From NCBI GenBank assembly GCA_017744355.1, contig JAGIBK010000005.1:1-64000 (forward strand): a stretch of DNA of 64,000 bases, read 5' to 3'. This stretch comes from a bacterium. GTDB lineage: Bacteria; Cyanobacteriota; Sericytochromatia; S15B-MN24; UBA4093. A program made the position numbers and the translations under genes. Of the stretch, positions 52,824 through 63,034 are shown in pieces (the first letter of the stretch is position 1; every line of letters starts with the position of its first letter). The notes under the pieces were generated by a model. It was not told where the DNA came from and did not search any database. It was given only the letters and a program-made list of their open reading frames with translations.

Positions 52824-53189
52824 ATGAAGAAGACCGTTCTAATCGTTGAAGACCATCCGGACGCCCTCGAATTCTTTGAAGAGGTCCTCCAGGAGCATGG
52901 CTATCAGGTCCTGACCGCCGAGAACGGCCGCAAGGGCCTCGACCTCGCCCAGGCCAACAAGCTCGACGCCCTGCTGCTGGACGTGAACCTTCCCCAGCTG
53001 ACGGGCCGCGAGATCTACGAGGCCCTTCGCAAGCAGGCCAAGTACAAGAGCCTGCCCATCATCTTCATCACCGCGGACCAGGGGGACGACGTCTCGGATC
53101 TCGTCGCCAAGCCGCACACCCACTACATGAAGAAGGCGATCGACGTCAACCGCCTCGTCGACCTTCTGGGCGACGTTCTCGGCGCCTAG
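52824..53189 (+). CDS. Single-domain response regulator (CheY-like)
   Basis: 121 residues, receiver domain only. Acidic residues at 10 (VEDHPDA), phospho-acceptor Asp53 (LLDVNLP), Thr in FITADQ and Lys102/103 region (YMKKAID) are in place. The usual Lys-Pro is replaced by Lys-Lys-Ala. GCAGGAGGAAGCC precedes ATG. It lacks an output domain and probably signals by protein contact; the histidine kinase at 50952-52082 is the best partner candidate. Confidence 0.94.
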   Translation: MKKTVLIVEDHPDALEFFEEVLQEHGYQVLTAENGRKGLDLAQANKLDALLLDVNLPQLTGREIYEALRKQAKYKSLPIIFITADQGDDVSDLVAKPHTHYMKKAIDVNRLVDLLGDVLGA

Positions 53190-53204
53190 CCCGACTTTCA
53201 ACTC

Positions 53205-53240
53205 AGAGGCCTGCGAGGATCGTCCTCGCAGGCCTCTTTC
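53205..53240 (+). terminator. Intrinsic terminator
   Basis: A perfect 15-bp stem (53205-53219 with 53223-53237), TCG loop, followed by TTCCCG, 15 bases after the response-regulator stop. Confidence 0.85.
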
Positions 53241-53309
53241 CCGTTGCGCCTTCGCACGCTTGGGGAAGAATGGAGAGCGGGGCATTTTCAGGACGTGAGG
53301 GGAATCAGC

Positions 53310-54623
53310 GTGCAAGGGCAGACGAGGGCTTGGGGCAACGAGGTGGTCTATCACCTCTTCGTGGACCGCTTCCGCAACGGCAACCCGGCCCTGAACGTGC
53401 GGCCCGCGAGCTTCCACTTCCACGGCCAGCCCGTCGCCGTTTCGCAGAACAAGCGCGAGCTCACGGGCGATCGCACCCACCAGCACACCTTCTACAACGG
53501 CGACCTCCAGGGCATCCGCGACGCCCTGCCCTACCTGCAAGAGCTGGGCGTGACCGTGGTCCTGCTCACCCCTATCTTCGCAAGCCGCTCGACCCACCGC
53601 TACGATACCGACGACTACCTGCGCCTGGATCCGCACGTGGGCACCGACGAGGACTTCAGGGCCCTGGTGGACGACCTCCATTCGCGCGGGATGAAGCTCG
53701 CCCTCGACGGGGTCTTCGGCCATACCAGCTTCGAGCACCCCTGGTACCGGGACCCGGCCCTGCGCAAGAAGCACTACCGCCTGAAGCCCGATGGCAACGC
53801 CGAGACGTGGCTCGGCTGGGGGGTGTTGCCCAAGCTCGACACCGACGACCCCGAGACCCAGGACAAGCTCCTCGAAGTCATCGATCGCTGGCCGGGCGTG
53901 GATGCCTGGCGGCTGGATGCGGCCCAGCACCTGCCCGCGAGCTTCCTGAGGCGCTTTCGCGAACGCCTCAAGGCCCAGAATCCTCATGCGATCGTCATCG
54001 CCGAAGAGTGGGAGGCGGTCCCTACCCAGCTGCGCGACGGCCTCTACGACGGGGTGCTCAACTTCCAGTTCCGGCGGCCGGTGGTGGATTTCTTCCGCGG
54101 CGAGATCGGGGCCGAGACCATGGTCCGGCGCCTTTCGGCCTACCTGGACGCCTACCCGCCGGAAGCCCTGCGCCACTGCTGGAACCTGCTGGACAACCAC
54201 GATACCGAGCGCTACTTCGGTCATCACGCCCACGACGCACGGCGTCTGCGCCTGGCCCTCGCCCTCCAGATCCTCCTGCCCGGCACCCCGCAGCTCTACT
54301 ACGGCAACGAGATCGGCATGACCGCCCGGGACTCGCACGCGGCGCGCGCGCCCATGGTCTGGGAGCCCCGGAAGTGGGACCGCTCGGTGCGCGCGGCCTA
54401 CGACGAGTTCCTGGGGCTGCGCCGGGCCCATGCGGTCTTCGACGAGGGAGGCCTGCGCTGGGTCCACGCCTCGAACCGGACCAAGACGGTGGCCTTCGTG
54501 CGTGAGAGCGACACTGCCCGCGCCCTGGTGGCCGTCAACGCGGGGGACTACGACGAGACCCTGGACTTCGAGGGCGAGCGCATCCTCGTGAAGGCCCAGG
54601 ATACGCGGGTCGTTTTCGCCTGA
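53310..54623 (+). CDS. GH13 family glycosidase (alpha-amylase/neopullulanase-like)
   Basis: 437 residues, cytoplasmic (no signal peptide). A (beta/alpha)8 GH13 enzyme: YHLFVDRFRNGNP, DLQGIRDALPYLQELGV, LALDGVFGHTS (region I), AWRLDAAQ with nucleophile Asp203 (II), IVIAEEW with acid/base Glu232 (III) and LLDNHDTE with Asp298 (IV). A short C-terminal beta domain ends the protein. Region I lacks the usual Asn-His. GTG 53310 has AGGGGA six bases upstream; the TTG at 53244 lies in the terminator region and is unlikely. Acts on alpha-glucans or maltooligosaccharides. Confidence 0.9.
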   Translation: MQGQTRAWGNEVVYHLFVDRFRNGNPALNVRPASFHFHGQPVAVSQNKRELTGDRTHQHTFYNGDLQGIRDALPYLQELGVTVVLLTPIFASRSTHRYDTDDYLRLDPHVGTDEDFRALVDDLHSRGMKLALDGVFGHTSFEHPWYRDPALRKKHYRLKPDGNAETWLGWGVLPKLDTDDPETQDKLLEVIDRWPGVDAWRLDAAQHLPASFLRRFRERLKAQNPHAIVIAEEWEAVPTQLRDGLYDGVLNFQFRRPVVDFFRGEIGAETMVRRLSAYLDAYPPEALRHCWNLLDNHDTERYFGHHAHDARRLRLALALQILLPGTPQLYYGNEIGMTARDSHAARAPMVWEPRKWDRSVRAAYDEFLGLRRAHAVFDEGGLRWVHASNRTKTVAFVRESDTARALVAVNAGDYDETLDFEGERILVKAQDTRVVFA

Positions 54624-54677
54624 GCGCCTGATATAATCCTTTAGCTTGCTTTGATCAGCTCGACGTAAGGACCCGCG

Positions 54678-55289
54678 ATGAAGCTTTCTTCTGGCTTGGG
54701 AGCGCTCTCGCTCGCCGCTTTGCTGGCGACGAGCGGGTGCGCGGTACTGGTCCCCTGGCGCCTCGCCTGGGGAGGCTGGCAGGAGGGGATCCCCCACGAG
54801 CCGCTGCTCTTCAAGAACGTCAGCGACGCCACGGCGCGCCAGGCGGCGGCCGGGGCGCTGGTGGGCCTCAAGGAGAAGCCCTTCGGCCTCAAGGACGTCC
54901 GGGTCGTGCCCGCCCCCGCCTCTGACTCGGTGCTCCTGATGGCCTCGCTGCCCTTCGAGCCGCCGAGCGTTTCGCCCGAGACCGAGGGCTACTACCAGGG
55001 CGCCGTCCTGCCGGTCTTCGTGAAGGTCCGCTGGGACGTGAAGGCCCTGACCCGCTTCGAGGTCTCGAGCCGCATCATTCGCTCGCCCTTCAAGGCCGAC
55101 TGGGTCGACGCCTACGACGCGACCGGCAGCGCCGACGCCACCCCCGCCTATCTCATGCGTCGCGCGAGCGACCTGCGGACCCGCAGCGAGGCCGCCCGGA
55201 TGGACGAGGCCCTGGATCGCTTGAACGTGACCCTGCGCGAGGCGGTCACCGCCGATCTGCCCTGGGTCGTCGAGGAGGTGGCGCGATGA
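54678..55289 (+). CDS. Lipoprotein of unknown function
   Basis: 203 residues. The signal ends in LLATSGC, a lipobox. The mature protein contains a mixed alpha/beta region (GYYQGAVLPVFVKVRWDVK, FEVSSRIIRSPF) that I do not recognise. It overlaps the next gene by four bases (ATGA), so the two are translationally coupled. GTAAGGA precedes ATG. Confidence 0.72.
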   Translation: MKLSSGLGALSLAALLATSGCAVLVPWRLAWGGWQEGIPHEPLLFKNVSDATARQAAAGALVGLKEKPFGLKDVRVVPAPASDSVLLMASLPFEPPSVSPETEGYYQGAVLPVFVKVRWDVKALTRFEVSSRIIRSPFKADWVDAYDATGSADATPAYLMRRASDLRTRSEAARMDEALDRLNVTLREAVTADLPWVVEEVAR

Positions 55290-56062
55290 AGACGGCGCTC
55301 GCACTCTCGATGCTCTTTGTCCTGGGGACGGCGAGCGGGGCGCTGGCGGCGGATGTCCGTCTGAGCGCAGAGGAGCTGGACCCCTACATGCTCGAGGCGC
55401 GCCCCGAGCTGCGCCACCGGATGCAGGCGGCGCACGTCCTCGGCTTCGTCGGTGTCGGCCAGGTCCAGGGCGAGGACGCCTACACGGCGGATCTGGCCGG
55501 GTGGTCGTACTGGGATCGTCGCTTCTACGCGGCTGCTCACCTGGGCGGGATCATGCTCTCGCCCCGGCTCTTCGGCATCGCCCGGGACCCGCAGAACCCC
55601 CAGGCGCCGATGAACACCCTCATGCCGATCGCAAGCGCCCTCTTGGGCTACAACCTGGTCGGCACCAAGCACGAGAGCCGCGAGCTGGAGCCCCTCTGGA
55701 GCCTGGGCGATCGCACTTACCTGAGCGTCGGGATGGGGACGGCCGCCGGCTTCACCGCCACCAAGGACGGCCTGTACGGCCTCGGCCTGACCGTGGGCCC
55801 CATGCTCGGCGCGCGCTACAAGCTCCTGGACTGGCGCAACGTGAACGCCTACGGCCACTACGTCTACGGCCTCAACCGGGCCGCCGACTTCTACGAGGCG
55901 GGTGTTCATGCCAGCTTCGGCTCGAACGTGATCGAGCTCGGCTACCGCGGCGGCCAGAGCGCGGCCTACCTCCAGCGGACGGTCTCGGGGGATACGCTCT
56001 TGGCCTCGCCCCAGGCCATCCCTTACGGGGCCTGGTTCCTGCGCTTCTCTCAGGGGTACTAG
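55286..56062 (+). CDS. Exported protein, probable envelope/outer-membrane component
   Basis: 258 residues with a signal peptide (MKTALALSMLFVLGTASGALA). The mature part has repeated amphipathic strands (TYLSVGMGTAAGFTATKDGLYGLGLTVGPMLGARYKLL) ending in FLRFSQGY, the aromatic C-terminus typical of outer-membrane barrels. ATGA overlap with the lipoprotein gene upstream suggests a paired function. Confidence 0.65.
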   Translation: MKTALALSMLFVLGTASGALAADVRLSAEELDPYMLEARPELRHRMQAAHVLGFVGVGQVQGEDAYTADLAGWSYWDRRFYAAAHLGGIMLSPRLFGIARDPQNPQAPMNTLMPIASALLGYNLVGTKHESRELEPLWSLGDRTYLSVGMGTAAGFTATKDGLYGLGLTVGPMLGARYKLLDWRNVNAYGHYVYGLNRAADFYEAGVHASFGSNVIELGYRGGQSAAYLQRTVSGDTLLASPQAIPYGAWFLRFSQGY

Positions 56063-56374
56063 CGATGGATGTACGCACGTTCGAAGCCGCCTGCATGGCC
56101 AAACCCGGGGTGAGTGCCTCGTACCCGTTTGGGCCGGAGGCGCACGTCTTCAAGGTCCTGGACAAGATGTTCGCCCTGGTGGCGGTGGATAGCGCGCCCC
56201 TGCGGGTCAGCCTCAAGTGCGATCCCGAGCGCGCCTTGATCCTGCGCGAGACCTATCCCGCCATCCAGCCGGGTTATCACCTCAACAAGCGTCACTGGAA
56301 CACGCTGACGCTGGACGAAAGCTTATCGGACGAGCTGGTGCTCCAGCTCGTCGCCCACTCTTACGAGCTGGTTG

Positions 56375-57442
<1,068 letters not shown>

Positions 57443-57595
57443 GTTCTTCCCTTTCTGGCGCGCAGGGGCGCCATCTGGGGATTTTAAGCCGTTTCGAAGG
57501 GTCCGTCCAGCGCGGGCGCAGCCGACGAAACCGGGCATGTGACGGCTGTTGGCCGCCCTGGGCGGATCGTAGGAAAAGTGTCATCAGACGCTCAA

Positions 57596-57621
57596 AGGCC
57601 CCCCTGCATGCAGGGGGGCCT
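57596..57621 (-). terminator. Intrinsic terminator of the small lipoprotein gene
   Basis: AGGCCCCCCTG-type 11-bp stem (57596-57606 with 57611-57621) around CATG, 20 bases past the stop of the lipoprotein gene at 57642. On the minus strand it is followed by TTTGAGCG. Confidence 0.7.
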
Positions 57622-57641
57622 CCGGGGGGACGAACTAGGCG

Positions 57642-57965
57642 CTACATGATCCGGACGAGGGGCTGGTAGCGACCGTCGACGGTCTTGACGTAGATCAGGT
57701 CGGCCTGACCCTGGCCACCGCCGCCGCCCTTGAGCTGGAAGACCTCAAGCCCCTCGACGATGCCGAGCGAGACGACCTGGTCGTCCTTGAGGGGCAGCGA
57801 CTCGCCGCGGGTCTGGTAGATCTTATTCTCGAAGGCGACGGTGCGGGTGCCGACCTTCTGATCGTAGGCGTTCTGGGACTTGCCGTGCATCATCCCGGCG
57901 CAACCGCTCATCAGGGCTCCGGTCATACCCAGGCAGAGCGAGAGCACGAGCAAACTCTTACGCAT
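57642..57965 (-). CDS. Small lipoprotein of unknown function
   Basis: 107 residues. The signal ends in GALMSGC, a lipobox. The mature part has a Gly-rich loop (LKGGGGGQGQADLIYVKTV) between short strands. ATG 57965 is preceded by GAGGAGG; the in-frame extension to 58034 is unlikely. Function unknown. Confidence 0.65.
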   Translation of the reverse strand: MRKSLLVLSLCLGMTGALMSGCAGMMHGKSQNAYDQKVGTRTVAFENKIYQTRGESLPLKDDQVVSLGIVEGLEVFQLKGGGGGQGQADLIYVKTVDGRYQPLVRIM

Positions 57966-57992
57966 GCGGGAGTATCCTCCTCTATCGAGCCA

Positions 57993-58008
57993 TCCCCCGC
58001 TCGGGGGA
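57993..58008 (-). terminator. Hairpin between galT and the small lipoprotein gene
   Basis: TCCCCC (57993-57998) pairs with GGGGGA (58003-58008) around GCTC. It lies downstream of galT and upstream of the lipoprotein ribosome-binding site on the minus strand. On the plus strand it is followed by GGTTTTCG. Weak. Confidence 0.35.
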
Positions 58009-58090
58009 GGTTTTCGGGTGTTGGAGGGGAGCATAGCCGGCTTGGAGCCTGTGCGCCTCGGTCAGGCCCACGAAAGCCCTTGTGAGCGTT

Positions 58091-59074
58091 CTAGCTGAGG
58101 TTTTCCACCGGGATCGCGCGTAGCTCGGCGGCTTTCTCTTCAGGCAAGGTATCGTTGATGAAAGTGCCAGCGCCCGACTCGCAACCGGCCAGGTACTTCA
58201 GCTTATGGGCGGTCCGGTTGGGCGGGTAGAACTCCACGTGGAAGTGGCAGCCCGGGTGGTCCAGGCCATCGGTCGGCCGCTGGTGCATGACCATCATGTA
58301 GGGCAGGCTGAAGCCGAACAGCCCGTCGTACTTCCGCATCACCGTCTTGAGCATGCGGGCGAAGTCGAGCCGGGCCTCGCGATCGAACTGGTCGATCGCC
58401 TCCACGTGCCGCTTGGCGTAGAGGTGCACCTCGTAGGGATAGCGGGCGTAGAAGGGGATGAGCGCGATAAAGTGCTCGTTCTCGGCGACGATCCGGCGGC
58501 CGTCACGCCGCTCTTCTTCGAGCACGTCGCAGTGGAGACACCGGCCCGTCTTGGCGTGGTGCTTGGCCTGGCTCGAAAGCTCGCGCTCGATCTTGGGGGG
58601 CAGGTAGCTGAAGGCGTAGATCTGGCCGTGGGGATGGTGGAGGGTCACCCCGATGGCCTCGCCCTTGTTCTCGAAGATGAAGACGTAGGAGATCTCGTCG
58701 CGCGCGCCGAGGGCCCGGTAGCGGTCCTGCCAGACCCGAACGAGCCGCTCGATCTCGGGGATCGTGCGGTCCGCGAGGGTGCCCTCGTGCTTGGGGGTGT
58801 AGAGCACCACCTCGCAGGCCCCTGTGGCCGGCCGCACCGGCATCAGGTCGCTGCCCTCGACCGCGGGCGCGTCCGGGTGGGGCCTAAAGGAAGGAAACTT
58901 GTTCTCGAAGACCACGTACTCGTAGTCGGAAGCCGGCACCTCGGTGGGGAAGCCACCGGGCTTGGTCGGGCAGATCGGGCAGTAATCCGCCGGTGGCATG
59001 AAGGTGCGGTCCTGCCGGTGGGTCGCGGTGACCACCCACTCTTCGGCGATGGGGTTCCAGCGCAGCTCGGACAT
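58091..59074 (-). CDS. galT: Galactose-1-phosphate uridylyltransferase
   Basis: 327 residues; exchanges UMP between UDP-glucose and galactose-1-phosphate (Leloir pathway). CPICP (Cys32, Cys35) near the N-terminus and His-Pro-His with catalytic His149 (LHHPHGQIYAF) are diagnostic; YEVHLYAKRHVEAIDQF and HFHVEFYPP follow. Its ATG overlaps the stop of a 45-residue gene by one base. galK and galE are not nearby. Confidence 0.95.
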   Translation of the reverse strand: MSELRWNPIAEEWVVTATHRQDRTFMPPADYCPICPTKPGGFPTEVPASDYEYVVFENKFPSFRPHPDAPAVEGSDLMPVRPATGACEVVLYTPKHEGTLADRTIPEIERLVRVWQDRYRALGARDEISYVFIFENKGEAIGVTLHHPHGQIYAFSYLPPKIERELSSQAKHHAKTGRCLHCDVLEEERRDGRRIVAENEHFIALIPFYARYPYEVHLYAKRHVEAIDQFDREARLDFARMLKTVMRKYDGLFGFSLPYMMVMHQRPTDGLDHPGCHFHVEFYPPNRTAHKLKYLAGCESGAGTFINDTLPEEKAAELRAIPVENLS

Positions 59075-59211
59075 CAGTCGGCCTCCGGCACGAAGCGGTA
59101 GTAGATCAGGGTGCGGCCGTCTTCGAGGGTGATCGGCTCCTTCTCCATGCGCTCCGGCTCCTGGGCGGATCCGGCCGGGCCTGCGGGATCGGGTGAGGGC
59201 GTGGGCGTCAT
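59074..59211 (-). CDS. 45-residue protein coupled to galT
   Basis: Short protein with a Pro-rich start (MTPTPSPDPAGPAGSA) and the C-terminal motif EKEPITLEDGRTLIYYRFV. AAAGGAGCCGCC precedes ATG 59211. Its TGA stop overlaps the galT ATG by one base, which implies co-translation. The ordered C-terminal motif and the overlap argue it is a real gene; function unknown. Confidence 0.6.
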   Translation of the reverse strand: MTPTPSPDPAGPAGSAQEPERMEKEPITLEDGRTLIYYRFVPEAD

Positions 59212-59310
59212 GGCGGCTCCTTTCAGGGACTCGGGCCCATGGTAACGGAATTCCGTCGCCCGGCCCAGGGCGCGATTTTTTTTCAAAGGAGACGCAAGAT
59301 CGCTTGTTGG

Positions 59311-59345
59311 TTAAGCTATATTTAAGTTAAAATTAACCTCAGTTC
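59311..59345. promoter_or_regulatory. A+T-rich promoter region before the carboxypeptidase gene
   Basis: About 35 bases of A+T-rich DNA with repeated TTAA words (GGTTAAGC, TTTAAGTT, AATTAACC) in an otherwise GC-rich background, 35-65 bases upstream of the TTG start. Similar TTAA-rich stretches lie before lipoprotein genes at 46060 and 50080. Confidence 0.4.
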
Positions 59346-59377
59346 CGTCGCCCCCTCGATCTCGCGAGGTACTCGTC

Positions 59378-60841
59378 TTGTTCAAGCGTTCGCTCCGCGC
59401 CGCCCTCTCGCTGTTCGCCGCCTCCATGGTCGCGAGCTGCGGCCTCGCTTCCGGCCCGCTGGGCGGTGACGGGGAAGGGGCGCCCATCGCCTTCTCCTCC
59501 AAGGACCAGATCGTCGCCGTCGAGATGACCTACAAGCAGCGCGACCAGCTCAACGCCCTGGTCAACGCGGGGGCCGACATCTGGTCGGTGGATCGCAAGG
59601 GCATGCGGGTCAAGGGCTCGCTCAACCAGGCCCAGTACGAGAAGGCCAAGACGCTCGGCTTCAAGATCGTCCGCCGCAGCGATCGCTACCTCAACAACAC
59701 CTTCGACAAGGGCTACCACACCTACGACACCATGCTCGCCGAGCTCCAGGAGGTCGCGGCCAAGTACCCCCACCTGGTCGAGTTGCAGGACATCGGCGAC
59801 GGATGGGAGAAGACCCAGGGCAAGGGCAGCCGCGACATCTGGGCGGTCCACTTCAAGAAGGCCGGCACGAGCAAGCCCACCGTCCTGTTCGCCGGTTGCC
59901 ACCACGCCCGCGAGCTCGCCACCCCCGAGGTGGTGCTCAAGATGGTCCACCACCTGGCGGACGGCTACGGCAAGGACGCCGAGGTGACTGCGGCCGTCGA
60001 CAACCGCGACATCTGGCTGGTGCCCATGGTCAACCCGGACGGCCACGGTCTCGCCGCCAAGGGCAACAACCACCGCAAGAACACCAACAACGTCACCGGC
60101 GGCAAGAGCCGCCTCGGGGTGGACCTGAACCGCAACTACGACTCGTCGTGGGGCACCGCGGGTGATTCGGGCAACCCCGAGTCCGACACCTTCCGCGGCA
60201 CCAAGGCCTTCTCGGAGCCCGAGACCCAGACCATGCGGGACCTCATGCTCCGCATCAAGCCCGTCGTCTACCTCACCTTCCACTCCTTCAGCAACGCCGT
60301 CATGTGGCCCTGGGACAAGAAGGACGAGCCCGCTCCGGACAAGCGCCTCGCCCCCATCGGCCAGGCCATGGGCAAGCTCTCGGGCTACGATGCCTACCAG
60401 GGCAGCAAGATGTACGTCAACAGCGGCGACGACGTGGACTGGGCCTTCGAGAAGCTGGGCACCCTCGCCTACACCGTCGAGATCGGTAGCTACAACGACG
60501 GCTTCGATCCCCCCTACTCGCGCATGCCCCGCTTCTGGGACGAGAACCGCCCCATGATGCTCCTCGCCCTCAAGCTCGCCGACAACCCGGATGCGATCTT
60601 CGGGCCCAAGGTCCAGGCGGCAGGCACCGCGGGTCAGCTCAGCCTCCAGGCCGAGACCCCCATCGTCCAGGCCGAGTACTTCGTCGGCCGCCCGGGTGCC
60701 GCGGGCACCGGCACCCCGATGCAGATCGGCGATCGCAAGGCCGCCGCAGCCGTTCGCTCGGCCACGCGTCAGGTGGTCTACGTCCACGCCAAGGGTGCCA
60801 ACGGCGCCTGGGGGCCCTGGGACACCACCTGGAGCAACTAG
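59378..60841 (+). CDS. M14 zinc carboxypeptidase, lipoprotein
   Basis: 487 residues. TTG start (GCGAGGT upstream) and a short signal ending in MVASC, a lipobox-like cysteine at 21. A proregion (about 40-105, resembling carboxypeptidase propeptides) precedes the catalytic domain. Zinc ligands His176 and Glu179 (HARE) and His302 (TFHSF), Arg near 252 (DLNRNYDSSW) and catalytic Glu368 (AYTVEIGS) are all present. A C-terminal tail of about 90 residues follows. Releases C-terminal residues from peptides outside the cytoplasm. Confidence 0.9.
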   Translation: MFKRSLRAALSLFAASMVASCGLASGPLGGDGEGAPIAFSSKDQIVAVEMTYKQRDQLNALVNAGADIWSVDRKGMRVKGSLNQAQYEKAKTLGFKIVRRSDRYLNNTFDKGYHTYDTMLAELQEVAAKYPHLVELQDIGDGWEKTQGKGSRDIWAVHFKKAGTSKPTVLFAGCHHARELATPEVVLKMVHHLADGYGKDAEVTAAVDNRDIWLVPMVNPDGHGLAAKGNNHRKNTNNVTGGKSRLGVDLNRNYDSSWGTAGDSGNPESDTFRGTKAFSEPETQTMRDLMLRIKPVVYLTFHSFSNAVMWPWDKKDEPAPDKRLAPIGQAMGKLSGYDAYQGSKMYVNSGDDVDWAFEKLGTLAYTVEIGSYNDGFDPPYSRMPRFWDENRPMMLLALKLADNPDAIFGPKVQAAGTAGQLSLQAETPIVQAEYFVGRPGAAGTGTPMQIGDRKAAAAVRSATRQVVYVHAKGANGAWGPWDTTWSN

Positions 60842-60910
60842 CAAAAGGATGTTTCGCCGCGAGGCCGCCCCTTCCACGGGCGGCCTCGTCGCGTTCGGAA
60901 GAGAGAACCC

Positions 60911-61408
60911 ATGAAGACCAATGCCGTTCGTTTGCTGGATCAGGCCAAGGTGTCCTACCGCCTCGTCGAGTACGAGGTCGACGAGAGCGACCTGTCGGCC
61001 GAGTCGGTCGCGCGCAAGATCGGCCTGCGCGACGCGGAGATCTTCAAGACCCTCGCGCTCAAGGGCGACAAGACCGGGGTGCTCCTGGTACTGGTGCCGG
61101 CGGGCACCGAGCTGGACCTCAAGGCGATCGCCCAGGTGAGCGGTAACAAGCGTTGCGAGATGCTGCCTCTCAAGGACGTGCAGCCCGTGACCGGCTATAT
61201 CCGGGGAGGCGTCTCGCCCATCGGCACCAAGAAGCGCTTTCCGGTCTACCTGGACCAGAGTGCCATGGATCAGGCCACCATCAGCATCAGCGCCGGGGTG
61301 CGGGGGACCCAGATCCTGCTTGCGCCCGCTGACCTGGTGAAGATGGTGCAGGCGACGCTCGCGCCCGTGGCCAAGCCTGCCGGATCGCCTTCGGCGGAGT
61401 TAGAATGA
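60911..61408 (+). CDS. ybaK: Cys-tRNA(Pro) deacylase (YbaK/EbsC family)
   Basis: 165 residues; hydrolyses cysteine mischarged on tRNA-Pro. MKTNAVRLLDQAKVSYRLVEYE, IFKTLALKGDKTGVLLVLVPAGTELDLKAIA and GGVSPIGTKKRFPVYLD are family signatures. AGAGAAC precedes ATG. Confidence 0.95.
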   Translation: MKTNAVRLLDQAKVSYRLVEYEVDESDLSAESVARKIGLRDAEIFKTLALKGDKTGVLLVLVPAGTELDLKAIAQVSGNKRCEMLPLKDVQPVTGYIRGGVSPIGTKKRFPVYLDQSAMDQATISISAGVRGTQILLAPADLVKMVQATLAPVAKPAGSPSAELE

Positions 61409-61453
61409 AGCCTGCCCCGATGAAGGGGCGTCACTTTATCACAAGGAGACATC

Positions 61454-61633
61454 ATGGCCACCACCTGTTCGACGTGCGCCGGCAAGGGCGTCACGACCTG
61501 CCGCAAGTGCTACGGTTCCGGCAAGATGGATCATCCGGCCGGCTACGGCGAGACCATGTGCGATGCCTGTGACGGCGATCGCGAGGTCGATTGCGCGCGC
61601 TGCGAGGGGACCGGCGAGCTGGCATCCGCCTAG
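61454..61633 (+). CDS. Small four-CxxC zinc-finger protein (DnaJ cysteine-rich type)
   Basis: 59 residues: MATTCSTCAGKG, CRKCYGSG, CDACDGDR, CARCEGTG. These are four CxxCxGxG-type repeats like the cysteine-rich region of DnaJ, enough for two zinc sites, and nothing else. AAGGAG precedes ATG. It lies between ybaK and a PLP decarboxylase. Could act as a thiol or zinc chaperone; inference. Confidence 0.78.
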   Translation: MATTCSTCAGKGVTTCRKCYGSGKMDHPAGYGETMCDACDGDREVDCARCEGTGELASA

Positions 61634-61651
61634 CGACAAGAGGGAGTTTCG

Positions 61652-63034
61652 GTGCACGATCGCGATTTAGACCATCTGCGCGAGGGCCTGAAGGCGATTG
61701 ATGCCTGGAAGGATACCTTCGCGCCTTTCGAGCCCTCGTCGCTGCTCGCGGTGGAGCCGCAGACCGTCTCGACGGTCCTCTCCGAGCTGGCGACGAGGCT
61801 TCAGGACAACTACCCCTTCTTCCACCCCCACTACGCGGGGCAGATGCTCAAGCCGCCCCATCCCGTCGCCATGGCCGCCTACCACATGGCCATGCAGATC
61901 AACCCCAACAACCACGCGCTGGACGGGGGCCCCGCCACCGCCGCCATGGAGCGAGAAGCCGTCGCCGAACTGGCGCGGATGTTCGGCTATGCCGAGCACC
62001 TGGGGCACTTGACCAGCAGCGGGACGATCGCGAACCTCGAAGCCCTCTGGGTGGCGCGCTGCCTGCATCCCGACAAGGCGGTGGCCTTCAGCCGCCAGAG
62101 CCACTACACCCACCAGCGCATGTGCGAGGTCCTCGGCATTCGGGGAGTCGCCATCGAGGTGGACGATCGCGGCAGGCTCTCGCTCGACGATTTGCGCGCG
62201 AAGATGCAGCACGAGCCCATCGGGACCGTGGTCGCGACCCTCGGAACCACCGGGCTCGGCGCGGTCGATCCGCTCGATGAGCTGATCCCCTTCGCGAAAG
62301 AGGCGGGCCTTCGCGTCCACGTCGATGCGGCCTACGGGGGCTTCTACCGCCTGCTCGCCGAGCTCACGCCGTCTCCGGTGCCTGCGGCCCCCTTCCGCGC
62401 GATCGCCCAGGCCGACAGCATCGTGGTCGATCCCCACAAGCACGGCCTCCAGCCTTACGGCTGCGGCTGCGTCCTCTTCAAGGACCCGTCGGTCGGCGTG
62501 CTCTACCGGCACGACTCGCCCTACACCTACTTCACCTCGGCGGAGCTGCACCTGGGCGAGATCAGCCTGGAGTGCTCGCGCGCGGGCGCGGCGGCCGCCG
62601 CCCTCTGGGCCACCATGCGCTGCCTGCCTTTCGCCCCCGAAGCGGGCCTCGGGCTCAGCCTCCAGGCAAGCCGCCGCGCGGCGCTGGCCTGGGCCGAGCT
62701 TCTCACGGACAGCACGGCGCTTCACCTGGTGATGCCGCCGGAGCTGGACATCGTGACCTTCTTCCCGACGGGGGGCGGCTGGAGCGCCAGCGCGATCAGC
62801 CAGGAGGCCGATCGGATCTTCCGGACCCTGATGGAGGCCCCCGAGGCCCCCATCTTCCTCGCCAAGCTTCAGCTCCCGAAGAGTCTGGTGGCCCCCCGGG
62901 CCCCCGAGCTGGTCTGGGATCAGGACACCGTGACGGTCCTGCGCTCGTGCCTGATGAAGCCCGAGCACGAGCACATCGTCCCGGAGCTCCATCGAAGGGT
63001 CGAGGAGGCGGCTAGAGTGCCTTCAAGGCGCTGA
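61652..63034 (+). CDS. Group II PLP-dependent decarboxylase/aminotransferase-like protein
   Basis: 460 residues with a group II decarboxylase fold: [29 protein letters not shown] (PLP phosphate), [11 protein letters not shown] and the Schiff-base lysine in [13 protein letters not shown] near 263. Relatives decarboxylate glutamate, tyrosine, aspartate or aromatic amino acids; this one is closer to the panP/tyrosine-decarboxylase-like branch, and substrate is unknown. GTG 61652 has AGGGAG upstream. It overlaps the convergent LysR gene by 23 bases. Confidence 0.85.
   Translation: MHDRDLDHLREGLKAIDAWKDTFAPFEPSSLLAVEPQTVSTVLSELATRLQDNYPFFHPHYAGQMLKPPHPVAMAAYHMAMQINPNNHALDGGPATAAMEREAVAELARMFGYAEHLGHLTSSGTIANLEALWVARCLHPDKAVAFSRQSHYTHQRMCEVLGIRGVAIEVDDRGRLSLDDLRAKMQHEPIGTVVATLGTTGLGAVDPLDELIPFAKEAGLRVHVDAAYGGFYRLLAELTPSPVPAAPFRAIAQADSIVVDPHKHGLQPYGCGCVLFKDPSVGVLYRHDSPYTYFTSAELHLGEISLECSRAGAAAAALWATMRCLPFAPEAGLGLSLQASRRAALAWAELLTDSTALHLVMPPELDIVTFFPTGGGWSASAISQEADRIFRTLMEAPEAPIFLAKLQLPKSLVAPRAPELVWDQDTVTVLRSCLMKPEHEHIVPELHRRVEEAARVPSRR

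Noticed and set aside
53244-53309. TTG start for the GH13 enzyme at 53244
   Set aside because: It sits right after the terminator of the response-regulator gene with no ribosome-binding site; GTG 53310 has AGGGGA six bases upstream.
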